The notes beneath the pieces were generated by a model. That model saw nothing but the letters and a program-made list of their open reading frames with translations, had not been told where the DNA came from and ran no database searches. Position numbers and translations under genes: made by a program. From JAZGER01 sp036480335 (GTDB taxonomy: Bacteria; Pseudomonadota; Gammaproteobacteria; DSM-19610), in assembly GCA_036480335.1 (NCBI GenBank), contig JAZGGH010000115.1, positions 1 to 16,238 of the forward strand: a stretch of 16,238 bases of DNA, written 5' to 3'. Positions 6,373 through 14,870 of this stretch are shown one piece after another (position 1 is the stretch's first letter; each line of letters begins with the position of its first letter).

Positions 6373-7113
6373 ATGGATCACGTACTCTATGTTATGGCAA
6401 GTGGTGCCAAGCAGATAATGCATGCGCAAACGGTTAATTCCAATAATCTTGCCAATGCCAATACCACAGGCTTTCAGGCAGACCTGGCAAATTTTGACGC
6501 CCAGTATCTGACTGGTCCTGGTGCCGATAGTCGAGTTTATTCCGTCGCAGAAGACATTGGTCTGAGCTTTGATAAGGGTGGCATTATATCAACCGGTCGA
6601 GAGCTGGATGTGGCTGTGAATGGAGATGGCTGGATTGCAGTACAGGCACCGGATGGAACTGAAGCCTATACCCGTGCCGGTGATCTCAAGGTTAATGTCA
6701 ATGGTCAATTGTTGACAGGTGCCGGTCACCCGGTACTTGGCGATGGTGGACCACTGATTGTACCGGATTTCCAGAAGCTCGAAATTGCCGGGGATGGATC
6801 AATCAGTGTATTACCGGTAGGCCAAACGCCGACAACCATGGCAGAAGTTGGCCGTATTAAACTGGTGGCACCGGATATGAATAATCTTATCAAAGGACAG
6901 GATGGCCTGTTGCGTACCAGAGATGCTAATCAGGCTGAGGCGAGTAATAATGTGTCGCTAATCAGTGGTGTGCTTGAAACGAGTAATGTCAACAGTGTCG
7001 AAGCATTGGTCAATATGATCGACTATGCCAGGCAGTTTGAAATGACAGTTAAATTAATGAAATCGGCTGAACGCATGGATGAGCAGACGACAAAAATCAT
7101 GAATATAGGTTAA
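6373..7113 (+). CDS. flgF: FlgF, proximal rod protein
   Basis: A 246-residue rod protein. The N-terminus MDHVLYVMASGAKQIMHAQT is characteristic of FlgF and is followed by N-S-N-N-L-A-N-A-N-T-T-G-F-Q. It has a mid-region G-R-E-L-D-V-A-V-N-G-D-G-W-I-A-V and Y-T-R-A-G-D-L. The C-terminal helix is V-N-M-I-D-Y-A-R-Q-F-E-M-T-V-K. FlgF forms part of the proximal rod between FlgB/C and FlgG. Length matches E. coli FlgF (251). It begins 20 bp after flgE with an AGG-type ribosome site and is followed by flgG after 11 bp. Confidence 0.97.
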   Translation: MDHVLYVMASGAKQIMHAQTVNSNNLANANTTGFQADLANFDAQYLTGPGADSRVYSVAEDIGLSFDKGGIISTGRELDVAVNGDGWIAVQAPDGTEAYTRAGDLKVNVNGQLLTGAGHPVLGDGGPLIVPDFQKLEIAGDGSISVLPVGQTPTTMAEVGRIKLVAPDMNNLIKGQDGLLRTRDANQAEASNNVSLISGVLETSNVNSVEALVNMIDYARQFEMTVKLMKSAERMDEQTTKIMNIG

Positions 7114-7124
7114 GGGATAACAGT

Positions 7125-7910
7125 ATGAACAAGGCATTATGGGTGGCTAAAACCGGGCTTGAAGCCCAGCAGACACGAATGAGTGTGATTTCCAATAATC
7201 TCGCCAATGTCAATACAACAGGGTTCAAGCGTGACCGAGCATCATTTGAAGATTTGCTGTACCAAAATGTTCGTCAAACTGGCGCACTCTCTTCACAGGA
7301 CACACGTCTTCCAACGGGCCTGCAACTGGGTACCGGTGTGCGGACTGTGGCCACTGAAAAGCTGCATACCGTTGGCAATATAGTGAATACCGAAAACAGC
7401 CTGGATGTGGCGATTCAGGGACGCGGATTTTTTCAGGTATTGAAGCCGGATGGCAATATCGGTTACTCCCGCGATGGTTCCTTCAAGATGGATGACACTG
7501 GCCAGATGGTTACCTCAAACGGCTACCTGATGCAGCCGGCAATTACAATTCCGGATAATGCAACCAGCCTGACTATTGGATCAGATGGCGTCATATCTGC
7601 ACTGGTACCTGGCAATAACGCACCTACCCAGTTAGGTTCAATTCAACTGGCTGATTTTGTTAATCCAGCCGGGTTACAGCCCATTGGTGAAAACCTGTTT
7701 CTTGAAACCGCTTCCAGTGGAGCAGCGTCAACCGGTGCGCCAGGACTGAATGGTCGTGGCTCTGTGATACAGGGGGCACTGGAAACATCGAATGTCAATG
7801 TGGTTGAAGAACTGGTGAATATGATTGAAACCCAGCGTGCTTATGAAATGAATTCCAAGGCAATATCGACTACGGATCAAATGTTGCAGTACATTAGTAA
7901 TAATCTGTAA
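7125..7910 (+). CDS. flgG: FlgG, distal rod protein
   Basis: A 261-residue protein, almost identical in length to E. coli FlgG (260). The N-terminus MNKALWVAKTGLEAQQTRMS precedes N-N-L-A-N-V-N-T-T-G-F-K-R-D-R-A-S-F. After it comes the FlgG-specific L-L-Y-Q-N-V-R-Q-T-G-A stretch (about residues 45-55), which distinguishes it from FlgE and FlgF. The C-terminus has V-N-M-I-E-T-Q-R-A-Y-E-M-N-S-K-A-I. FlgG forms the distal rod that passes through the P and L rings. It is the most conserved of the axial proteins. A GGGATAA segment precedes the start. Confidence 0.98.
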   Translation: MNKALWVAKTGLEAQQTRMSVISNNLANVNTTGFKRDRASFEDLLYQNVRQTGALSSQDTRLPTGLQLGTGVRTVATEKLHTVGNIVNTENSLDVAIQGRGFFQVLKPDGNIGYSRDGSFKMDDTGQMVTSNGYLMQPAITIPDNATSLTIGSDGVISALVPGNNAPTQLGSIQLADFVNPAGLQPIGENLFLETASSGAASTGAPGLNGRGSVIQGALETSNVNVVEELVNMIETQRAYEMNSKAISTTDQMLQYISNNL

Positions 7911-7946
7911 TTTGACGCTTTTGTATATTTAGAGATGAAAGACCTT

Positions 7947-8657
7947 ATGGAAAAATCCATTCTACATCTGGTTTTGCTGATCACCATAGTGATCAGCAGC
8001 GGTTGTGCAACTGTGAATAACAGGCCGATGGATGAATATAAACCCTCAGCGCCGAAAGTTGAAAAACCGCCAGAGCCAGCCAATGGCAGTATTTACCAGG
8101 CAGGTTACGAAGTGCGTTTGTTTGAAGATCTCAAGGCACGCCGCGTTGGTGATATCATCACGATTGTTCTGCAGGAAAATACATCGGCATCCAAAACAGC
8201 AAAAACAAACACAGACAGGCAAAGCAGTGTTGATATAAAGCCTCCAATAATTTTGGGTTCTGCACCTACTTTTAATGCACCGGGGTTATTGCCATTGGCA
8301 AATAACCGAGGCAATACACTGGAAATTGGTTTGGGTTCTGCCAATGCATTTGAAGGCTCAGCCGATTCAGAGCAGAGCAATCGACTGACCGGTAATATTG
8401 CGGTAACTGTTGCAGAAGTCTATCCCAATGGCAATATGCGTATACAGGGTGAAAAATGGATTACCCTGAACCAGGGTGAAGAGTTTATCCAGATATCCGG
8501 CATCGTAAGGCAACAGGATGTGCGCCCAGACAACACCATTTTATCGACTCTGGTTGCTGATGCGCGCATTGCATATAGTGGCAAAGGCTCTTTGGCAGAT
8601 GCCAATCGTGGTGGCTGGTTGACACGTTTCTTTAATAGCCGCTACTGGCCATTCTGA
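7947..8657 (+). CDS. flgH: FlgH, L-ring lipoprotein
   Basis: A 236-residue outer-membrane lipoprotein forming the L ring around the distal rod. The signal peptide MEKSILHLVLLITIVISSGC ends in a lipidation cysteine at residue 20; the -3 position is Ser rather than the usual Leu. FlgH hallmarks follow: N-G-S-I-Y-Q, L-F-E-D-L-K-A-R-R-V-G-D-I-I-T-I-V-L-Q-E-N-T-S-A-S-K, then G-E-K-W-I-T-L-N-Q-G-E-E-F-I. The tail is G-W-L-T-R-F-F. Start choice: ATG 7947 gives a compact signal peptide and has AGAG 12 nt upstream. An in-frame ATG at 7935 would add four residues but has AGAG immediately adjacent. Either is possible. Length is close to E. coli FlgH (232). Confidence 0.95.
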   Translation: MEKSILHLVLLITIVISSGCATVNNRPMDEYKPSAPKVEKPPEPANGSIYQAGYEVRLFEDLKARRVGDIITIVLQENTSASKTAKTNTDRQSSVDIKPPIILGSAPTFNAPGLLPLANNRGNTLEIGLGSANAFEGSADSEQSNRLTGNIAVTVAEVYPNGNMRIQGEKWITLNQGEEFIQISGIVRQQDVRPDNTILSTLVADARIAYSGKGSLADANRGGWLTRFFNSRYWPF

Positions 8658-8676
8658 TTTATACACTGGAAAAAAT

Positions 8677-9783
8677 ATGACACTTTTTCGTCAAGCGTTA
8701 GCAGGCATTTTATTTTTCATGTTGCTGCCATTATCCCAGGCTGAACGGGTCAAGGATCTGGCGCATGTCGCCGGTATTCGTACTAACCAGCTTGTCGGTT
8801 ATGGTCTTGTCGTAGGGCTGGACGGTACCGGTGACCAAACAAGTCAGACACCTTTTACCGTACAAAGCATGAAAACCATGCTGCAGCAATTTGGTATCAC
8901 GGTACCACCTAACGTTAATCCGCAGATGAAAAATGTAGCGGCAGTGGCCATTCATGCCGAGCTGCCTGCTTTTTCCAAGCTGGGACAGACCATAGACATT
9001 ACTGTGTCATCTATTGGTAATTCAAAAAGCCTGCGTGGCGGCACATTATTGATGGCGCCTCTGAAAGGGGCAAACGGTAAGGTCTATGCCATTGCCCAGG
9101 GAGATCTACTGGTCAGTGGGCTGAATGCTACGGGTGGTGATGGATCCAGTATTACTGTCAATATTCCGAGTGTTGGCCGCATTCCCAATGGTGCGACCGT
9201 GGAACGAGTGGTGAATACATCCTTTATGAGCGATGAATATATTGTCCTGAACCTGAATCAATCGGATTTTACCACGGCAAACAGGCTATCAAAAGCGATC
9301 AATATGACGGTTGGTCCTGGCACTGCACAGGCGATTGATCCAACCTCTGTGCAGGTGACAGCGCCAAAAAATTCGGGTCAACGAATTGCTTTTGCTTCTC
9401 TGATAGAAAGTATCGAGCTGCAACCCGGTGAGGCTGCGGCCAAAGTTATTGTCAATTCTCGTACCGGTACCGTGGTGATTGGCAGTAAGGTGCGCATTTC
9501 ACCGGCGGCAGTGTCACACGGTAATCTGGTAGTCACCATTTCAGAAAATCCGCAGGTGAGTCAACCGGGCGCTTTGTCTAATGGGCAAACCGTTATCAAT
9601 CCGCAAAGCAGTGTTGATGTTGCCCAGGAAGACAGCCGTATGTTCCTGTTTAATTCGGGTGCGACGCTGGATGAACTGGTCAGAGCTGTGAACCGCGTTG
9701 GTGCAGCTCCCGGTGATCTGGTCGCTATTCTCGAAGCGCTGAAGCATGCCGGTGCATTGCATGCTGAATTGATTGTGATATAG
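8677..9783 (+). CDS. flgI: FlgI, P-ring protein
   Basis: A 368-residue periplasmic protein that forms the peptidoglycan-level P ring. It begins with a Sec signal peptide (about residues 1-22, ending SQA before ERVKDLA). The mature protein opens R-V-K-D-L-A-H-V-A-G-I-R-x-N-Q-L-V-G-Y-G-L-V-V-G-L-D-G-T-G-D, the strongest FlgI signature. The C-terminus L-D-E-L-V-R-A-V-N-R-V-G-A-A-P-G-D-L-V-A-I-L-E-A-L-K is also diagnostic. Length matches E. coli FlgI (365). It depends on FlgA, encoded divergently in this cluster. It lies 19 bp after flgH and 12 bp before flgJ. Confidence 0.98.
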   Translation: MTLFRQALAGILFFMLLPLSQAERVKDLAHVAGIRTNQLVGYGLVVGLDGTGDQTSQTPFTVQSMKTMLQQFGITVPPNVNPQMKNVAAVAIHAELPAFSKLGQTIDITVSSIGNSKSLRGGTLLMAPLKGANGKVYAIAQGDLLVSGLNATGGDGSSITVNIPSVGRIPNGATVERVVNTSFMSDEYIVLNLNQSDFTTANRLSKAINMTVGPGTAQAIDPTSVQVTAPKNSGQRIAFASLIESIELQPGEAAAKVIVNSRTGTVVIGSKVRISPAAVSHGNLVVTISENPQVSQPGALSNGQTVINPQSSVDVAQEDSRMFLFNSGATLDELVRAVNRVGAAPGDLVAILEALKHAGALHAELIVI

Positions 9784-9795
9784 CAGGCTGCTCAG

Positions 9796-10740
9796 ATGAT
9801 TGATCCATCCAGCATGGCAACGCATGCTCTAAACCAGATAACGCACGCGTTACCCTCAGTTTCGGCGACTGCAACGCAGGATCCGGAAGCCCTGCGTGAA
9901 GTTGCCGAGCAGTTTGAAGGCCTGTTTTTGCAGATGATGCTGAAAAGTATGCGCAATGCCAGCCTCGGCGATGGCTTGCTGGACAGTACTCATAGTAAAA
10001 CCTATCAGGATTTATACGACAAAGAGATTGCCACTGAAATCAGTAAAGGCCAGGGGCTTGGGTTGGCAGATGTGCTTGTGCAACAACTTTCACGCATGCA
10101 ATCTGTTGATTCCGATGCAGCTTCCGGAGCATTGATTCAACTGGATACAAAAGCCACTGACGAAGCGATTATCAAAACTGGAAGCGCTAGCCCATTCGTT
10201 CAGTCTGGAGAAACACAACAGGCGGATTGGTCGCCGGATTCGCCTGAAAAGTTCATCAAAGATCTGTGGCCACATGCCAGAGATGCTGCTAGAAAACTGG
10301 GTACTTCCCCAGAAGTATTAATCGCCCAATCAGCACTTGAAACCGGTTGGGGAAAATCGATGATTCAGCAAGCCGACGGTAACAACAGTTTTAATTTTTT
10401 TGGCATTAAGGCGAATACAGCCTGGCAGGGTGACAGGGCAGTTAGCCAAACCCTGGAGTTCGAGAATGGTGCCATGCAGCAACGGCGTGACAGTTTTCGA
10501 GCCTATACATCAGTGAAGGAAAGTTTCGACGACTACGTTCACTTTCTGCAGCAGAATCCACGTTACCATCAGGTTCTACAGTCCGGTGGTAATACTGATC
10601 GGTATATACAATCTCTGCAGGATGCCGGTTATGCGACAGATCCTGAGTATGCCAGCAAGATACAACGCATTATTAGCGGACCTGAGTTGCAATCCATGAT
10701 CACTGAGATAAAGAATTCTTCATCATTGCCGATAAGCTGA
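9796..10740 (+). CDS. flgJ: FlgJ, rod cap and peptidoglycan hydrolase
   Basis: A 314-residue bifunctional protein. The N-terminal rod-binding domain (about residues 30-100) contains A-E-Q-F-E-G-L-F-L-Q-M-M-L-K-S-M and ends near L-A-D-V-L-V-Q-Q-L. A Ser/Thr/Asp-rich linker follows. The C-terminal glucosaminidase/muramidase-type domain (about 155-310) contains L-I-A-Q-S-A-L-E-T-G-W-G-K, with the expected catalytic glutamate at E182, and N-N-x-F-N-F-F-G-I-K. FlgJ caps the growing rod and opens the cell wall for it. Length equals the E. coli protein (313). The fused hydrolase domain is typical of gamma- and beta-proteobacteria and is absent from many other groups. ATG 9796 follows flgI by 12 bp. 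Confidence 0.97.
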   Translation: MIDPSSMATHALNQITHALPSVSATATQDPEALREVAEQFEGLFLQMMLKSMRNASLGDGLLDSTHSKTYQDLYDKEIATEISKGQGLGLADVLVQQLSRMQSVDSDAASGALIQLDTKATDEAIIKTGSASPFVQSGETQQADWSPDSPEKFIKDLWPHARDAARKLGTSPEVLIAQSALETGWGKSMIQQADGNNSFNFFGIKANTAWQGDRAVSQTLEFENGAMQQRRDSFRAYTSVKESFDDYVHFLQQNPRYHQVLQSGGNTDRYIQSLQDAGYATDPEYASKIQRIISGPELQSMITEIKNSSSLPIS

Positions 10741-10793
10741 TTGATACCCTGCGTCTGCAATTCATGGCGTGCGACAATGTGAGGTAAATCTTT

Positions 10794-12731
10794 ATGGCTT
10801 CAGGTGTTTTAGGTACAGCTGCGTCAGGTTTAATATCCATACAGCGTGCAATCAGCGTTACCGGTCATAATATTTCCAATGTAAATACTGAAGGCTATAC
10901 AAAGCAGCGGGTAGAATTCGGGGCGCGTGTGCCTGAATTTAGCGGCGCTGGTTATATTGGTCGAGGTGTGCAGGTTAAAAGCATTGAGCGAGTATATGAC
11001 AAGTTCCTGACAGATAACTTGCGCAGTACCACTAGCGCGAGCACGCAATTCAGCACCTTTGCAGACTATTCATCACGCATTTCCAATATTCTCGGTGATG
11101 CCGATGCGGGTCTCGGCGCCGTCATGGGAAACTTTTTTAATTCCATTCAGGGGGTCGCAGACGATCCCGCATCCATACCCGCCAGACAGACCATGATGAC
11201 CGAAGCTGAAACCATGGTGGGCCGTTTTCATGCGCTCGACCAGCAGCTGGGCGCTGTAAAAAATGAAATCAATCAGGGGCTGGATAGCACCATTGCAGAA
11301 ATAAACAGCCTGAGTACATCCATCGCGGAATCTAATAAACAGATTGTCGATGCTCGCAGCCTGGCTGGGGGTAATGAACCTAATGATTTACTTGATGCAC
11401 GTGACAATATGATCAATCGGCTGGCAGAGATGGTAAATGTTAGCACTGTATCAGAAGGTGATGGAGCGATAAATGTCTTTATCGGTACAGGACAAAGCCT
11501 GGTAACACGTTACCTGTCATCAGATCTTGAATTAAAACCGAATGTTTATGATGCGAATAAACGTGATATTGCAATTGTTACCGGCGGTGCTTCCTCTATC
11601 ATTACCAGCAGTATTAAGGGTGGAGAGCTTGGCGCCATACTTGATTTCGGTAATCAGGTACTGGATTCATCACAGAATGCCCTTGGCCGAATTGCCATAA
11701 CCCTGTCGAGCCGTATCAATGAGCAACAGAAGCTTGGCATAGATCTGAATAACTCGGCCGGGCAGGCATTGTTTTCAGCACCTGAACCGAAAGTGGCAAC
11801 GAATACTGGCAATATCGGTTCCGCAACCGTCAGTGCCAGTTTTGATCTCGATAATCTCGAGGATCTGACCACCAGAGATTATGTTCTGGAATACAGTGGT
11901 AGTGACTGGCGGCTTACGGATTCACAGAGTGGAGAACTGTTTGGAATGGCTGGAGATGGATCCGCTGCCAATCCGTTCAAATTTGACGGTCTCAGTGTTG
12001 TTGTATCAACCGGTGCCAATGATGGTGATCAATATCTGATCAGTCCAACGCGTAATGCTGCCAATGATATTTCGATGGTCACAAGTGATGTCCAGGAAAT
12101 TGCAGCAGCCGCACCGCTAAGAATCGGAGAGCAGACTGATGCTAATGGTGCGCCAATAAATACCGGAACCGCATTGATGTCAGTGCAACAGTTTGAAAAA
12201 GGTTTTGGCCCGGTTGGTGGGCCAGTACAAATGACCTTCGATGTGGCGACGAATACATTTAATTACAGTGGTGCGCTAACCGGTTCATTTGCCTATGATC
12301 CAGCCAGCGACAGTGGCAAAGATATCAATGTTAGTGGGATTGTCTTCAAAATCACGGGTGACCCGGCTGCAGGTGACGTATTTACCCTGGCACCCAATAC
12401 AGATGCCAGTGGCGATAACACCAATGCGCTGGCACTGGCAGATTTGCAAACCGCACTGACCATGGAAGGTGGTGGCGCCAGTTTTTCTGAAAGCTATCAA
12501 CAGTTGATTGGTGAAGTTGGTACCCGTACTCGCACTGCACAGATTTCAGCCGATGCGCAAACATCGCTTCAACGCCAGGCACAGGCGACGCGTGATGGTA
12601 AATCGGGCGTGAATCTGGATGAAGAGGCGGCTAACCTGTTGCGTTTCCAACAGGCATATCAGGCACTGGCTCAGGTGGTTAATGTGGCCAATGAAACCTT
12701 CCAGACATTAATAAACGCAGTAGGGCGATAA
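10794..12731 (+). CDS. flgK: FlgK, hook-filament junction protein 1
   Basis: A 645-residue secreted axial protein that joins the hook to the filament with FlgL. The N-terminus has G-T-A-A-S-G-L-I-S-I-Q-R-A-I-S-V-T-G-H-N-I-S-N-V-N-T-E-G-Y-T-K-Q-R-V, the FlgK form of the rod/hook motif. The C-terminal helix has N-L-D-E-E-A-A-N-L-L-R-F-Q-Q-A-Y-Q-A-L-A-Q-V, also diagnostic. It is longer than E. coli FlgK (547) because of the variable beta-rich middle, about residues 330-560. GAGG lies 10 nt before ATG 10794. A 53-bp gap separates it from flgJ, the longest gap inside the operon. The export chaperone FlgN is encoded at 171-659. Confidence 0.97.
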   Translation: MASGVLGTAASGLISIQRAISVTGHNISNVNTEGYTKQRVEFGARVPEFSGAGYIGRGVQVKSIERVYDKFLTDNLRSTTSASTQFSTFADYSSRISNILGDADAGLGAVMGNFFNSIQGVADDPASIPARQTMMTEAETMVGRFHALDQQLGAVKNEINQGLDSTIAEINSLSTSIAESNKQIVDARSLAGGNEPNDLLDARDNMINRLAEMVNVSTVSEGDGAINVFIGTGQSLVTRYLSSDLELKPNVYDANKRDIAIVTGGASSIITSSIKGGELGAILDFGNQVLDSSQNALGRIAITLSSRINEQQKLGIDLNNSAGQALFSAPEPKVATNTGNIGSATVSASFDLDNLEDLTTRDYVLEYSGSDWRLTDSQSGELFGMAGDGSAANPFKFDGLSVVVSTGANDGDQYLISPTRNAANDISMVTSDVQEIAAAAPLRIGEQTDANGAPINTGTALMSVQQFEKGFGPVGGPVQMTFDVATNTFNYSGALTGSFAYDPASDSGKDINVSGIVFKITGDPAAGDVFTLAPNTDASGDNTNALALADLQTALTMEGGGASFSESYQQLIGEVGTRTRTAQISADAQTSLQRQAQATRDGKSGVNLDEEAANLLRFQQAYQALAQVVNVANETFQTLINAVGR

Positions 12732-12735
12732 ATAT

Positions 12736-13638
12736 ATGGGCATTAGCACATTACAGATTTTTCGTCAGGGACTAAACAGTATTCTCGATCAGCAGGCTGG
12801 TATTCAGCGCACTCAGCAGCAGGTTTCAAGTGGTAAAAGAATTCTTGATCCATCTGATGATCCGGCGGGTGCTACGCGTGTTATGAGCTTAACTGATACA
12901 GAAAATATCACTAAACAATATCAAAGCAATATTATCAATTTACGCAATCGTCTAGAAGCAGAGGAAGCAGTTTTGTCGGCGGGTGGTGATGTTATGCAAC
13001 GCATCAATGAACTCGCCATCCAGGGGCTGAACGACTCACTCAGTGCCAATGATCGTGCATCTATTGCCAAAGAAGTCCGCCAGTTAACGGATGAAATGGT
13101 TGGTCTGGCAAATCGCAAGGATGGCAGCGGTGAATACCTGTTTGCAGGTACGCGTACACGCATTAAACCCTTTGAGGCTGATAATGCGGGTGGCTTTGTC
13201 TATCAGGGTGATCAGGGGCAGCGTCAGGTGAGGGTGGCACCAGATAGACTGATTGCTGCTGGCAATACCGGTTTCGAAGTCTTTATGAAAATCCCGGATG
13301 GCGATGGGGGTTATAACTCCGCCTTCAGTACTTTGTATCAACTGGCTACAGATCTGGAGGCAGATACACCGAACCAGGATGCATTGGGGAAAGTAGGTCT
13401 TGTGATTGACCATTTTCTGACCCAGCGTTCTGATGTGGGTGCTCGACAAAATGCACTTGATAGTCAGGAAAGAACCAATGATGTGCTGGTTCTGCAGCTA
13501 CGACAGACGCGCTCAGACATTGAAGATGTGGATATTGTTGAGGCTGCAGCCAGACTAAGCCAGCAAACATTGTCATTCCAGGCGGCTCAACAGGCATTTG
13601 TGCGTGTACAGGGACTAAGCCTGTTTAATTTTTTATAG
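12736..13638 (+). CDS. flgL: FlgL, hook-filament junction protein 2
   Basis: A 300-residue flagellin-like junction protein. The N-terminus has the flagellin/FlgL pattern: I-F-R-Q-G-L-N-S-I-L-D-Q-Q, then Q-Q-V-S-S-G-K-R-I-L-D-P-S-D-D-P-A-G-A (about residues 27-45). Further on, G-E-Y-L-F-A-G-T-R-T (about 132-141) is a FlgL hallmark. The C-terminus, V-D-I-V-E-A-A-A-R-L-S-Q-Q-T-L-S-F-Q-A-A-Q-Q-A-F, is the paired helix that forms the filament core. Length is near E. coli FlgL (317). It follows flgK by 4 bp and is the last flagellar structural gene in the window. No terminator is visible in the 67 bp that follow. Confidence 0.97.
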   Translation: MGISTLQIFRQGLNSILDQQAGIQRTQQQVSSGKRILDPSDDPAGATRVMSLTDTENITKQYQSNIINLRNRLEAEEAVLSAGGDVMQRINELAIQGLNDSLSANDRASIAKEVRQLTDEMVGLANRKDGSGEYLFAGTRTRIKPFEADNAGGFVYQGDQGQRQVRVAPDRLIAAGNTGFEVFMKIPDGDGGYNSAFSTLYQLATDLEADTPNQDALGKVGLVIDHFLTQRSDVGARQNALDSQERTNDVLVLQLRQTRSDIEDVDIVEAAARLSQQTLSFQAAQQAFVRVQGLSLFNFL

Positions 13639-13705
13639 AGCGTCAATTAAATACCGGAACGGAGATTGCATACACCCCTGTAGATAAACTGAAACCGGGT
13701 TGAAT

Positions 13706-14410
13706 ATGCAAATCTATCTGAATCTTGAAGGCACTGTACTGGATGTGTCTGATCGTTACTATGCCGTATATCGTGATCTTCTTGAACAGGCAGGGTATTT
13801 ACCTTTCGATAAAAATACCTACTGGTCCCTGGTGCGTGTCGGTGTCGATGAATCAGTCATCATTGAACGCACCTGTGACAGTGACTATATCGACGATTAT
13901 CGCTACGATCGTGCGCGTCTGATTGAAGATCCAGCCTACTTGATGCTGGATAACCTGCAGCCAGATACCCTTGAAAAATTTCGTGCCTGGCAACATCATC
14001 ACTCACTGGTGTTGACAACGTTTCGTAAGAACTACACAGCACTGATGGCACAAATGGAAATGCTTGGCCTGCGTGACTACCTTTCAGATATATTGGTTGC
14101 AGGAGCTGGCGGCGATGGTTGGGAAATTAAGAAACAACGCATTCAGGAATCACTGGAAAGTTCAGCTAATGCTTTTGTGATCGCTGATAATGAATGCGAT
14201 ATCCTCGCAGCTCATGCTCTGGAAATACCCAGCATAGCTATTTGTGCAGGTAGACGTACTCGCTCCACTCTCAAACAACTGGCACCAGACCTGATTGTCA
14301 AAAAACTCGAGGATCTTTCTTTAGAAGACTGGCCAGCATTGTTTGGACAGGAAGCACTGAGGCAGGAACTGTATCGTATGAATACAGGTATGCCGACTAA
14401 TCATATTTGA
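13706..14410 (+). CDS. HAD-superfamily protein with altered catalytic motif
   Basis: A 234-residue cytoplasmic protein with the haloacid-dehalogenase Rossmann fold plus a helical cap (about residues 15-95). Motif II is L-V-L-T-T-F (T104/T105), a motif III lysine is near K142/K143, and motif IV is V-I-A-D-N-E-C-D (D161, D165) followed by A-A-H-A-L-E-I-P-S-I-A-I. Motif I is unusual. The canonical D-x-D-G-T reads N6-L-E8-G-T, so the nucleophile Asp is Asn and the second Asp is Glu. Phosphatase activity by the usual mechanism is therefore doubtful. A TTG at 13700 could add two residues; I prefer ATG 13706. It lies 67 bp after flgL with no terminator between, so read-through from the operon is likely. 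Similar HADs occur in polysaccharide or flagellin-glycosylation loci, but no specific function can be assigned. Confidence 0.85.
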   Translation: MQIYLNLEGTVLDVSDRYYAVYRDLLEQAGYLPFDKNTYWSLVRVGVDESVIIERTCDSDYIDDYRYDRARLIEDPAYLMLDNLQPDTLEKFRAWQHHHSLVLTTFRKNYTALMAQMEMLGLRDYLSDILVAGAGGDGWEIKKQRIQESLESSANAFVIADNECDILAAHALEIPSIAICAGRRTRSTLKQLAPDLIVKKLEDLSLEDWPALFGQEALRQELYRMNTGMPTNHI

Positions 14411-14434
14411 GGCAAGTATACTATTGCTGCAGTT

Positions 14435-14463
14435 TTTAAAAAAATCTTTTAATGTACTATAAT
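14435..14463 (+). promoter_or_regulatory. Possible sigma-70 promoter for the small Cys-rich gene
   Basis: A perfect -10 TATAAT (14458-14463) is preceded, at 17 bp, by TTTAAA (14435-14440), which matches the -35 consensus at only some positions. It lies about 100 bp before the ATG of the 54-residue protein, giving a long leader. No riboswitch-like structure was recognised in that leader. Confidence 0.45.
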
Positions 14464-14564
14464 TCTAGAAGTCCTAGTTGACGGTTACAGGCTATTCAAC
14501 TGCAATGCCTGGGATGTGATTGTGTTTCAAGTCAAGATACTCAATTGCAACATAGGAGGTAAGC

Positions 14565-14729
14565 ATGGCCAACGAAGAAAAAATCACGCCAGAAGAAAAG
14601 GTTGCCTGCGAAATCTGCCTGAAAGAAGTGCCGGTTTCAGATGCAAAGAATGAAGAAGTGTCCGATTACATCATCCATTTTTGTGGGCTTGAGTGCTATG
14701 CAACCTGGGTTGACAAGGATAAAAAATAA
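14565..14729 (+). CDS. Small four-cysteine protein (DUF3330-like)
   Basis: A 54-residue protein starting MANEEKITPEEKVACEICLK. Two cysteine pairs are C15-x2-C18 and C40-x3-C44 (in FCGLECY), the arrangement of a small zinc-ribbon or metal-binding fold. The ribosome site AGGAGGT (14554-14560) lies 4 nt before the ATG and is near-perfect. From memory it resembles the DUF3330 group of short proteins (C-E-I-C-L-K-E ... F-C-G-x-x-C-Y). Function is unknown. The acidic/lysine-rich ends and lack of membrane segment suggest a soluble cytoplasmic protein. It has its own likely promoter and is probably not part of the flagellar operon. Confidence 0.85.
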   Translation: MANEEKITPEEKVACEICLKEVPVSDAKNEEVSDYIIHFCGLECYATWVDKDKK

Positions 14730-14753
14730 GTCATCGGAGAATAAATAGGGAAA

Positions 14754-14858
14754 ATGAGAGTCAAAATAAGAATAACGACGATACTGTTTGGTACCATGTC
14801 AGTGATTGGTGGTGGTAAATTCTCAAATGGGATAAAGAGTGCAGCATTTGGTATATGA
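14754..14858 (+). pseudogene. Possible remnant of an RHS-protein C-terminal core
   Basis: A 34-codon open frame has no good ribosome site. Its second half reads G-T-M-S-V-I-G-G-G-K-F-S-N-G-I-K-S-A-A-F-G. It closely resembles a segment I remember near the C-terminus of RHS-repeat and some polymorphic-toxin proteins (G-G-T-x-S-V-x-x-G-G-K-F-A-N-G-A-x-T-A-A-F). It breaks off at a stop soon after that motif and nothing RHS-like precedes it. It is most likely a decayed fragment rather than a functional gene. Resemblance is by eye only. Confidence 0.4.
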
Positions 14859-14870
14859 TGGGGCTACAAC

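Noticed and set aside
10741..10793. Possible sigma-54 element (TGGCGTGCGACAATGT) before flgK
   Set aside because: Ten bases after GG the dinucleotide is TG rather than GC, so the -12 element fails; the gap is better read as an ordinary intra-operon spacer.
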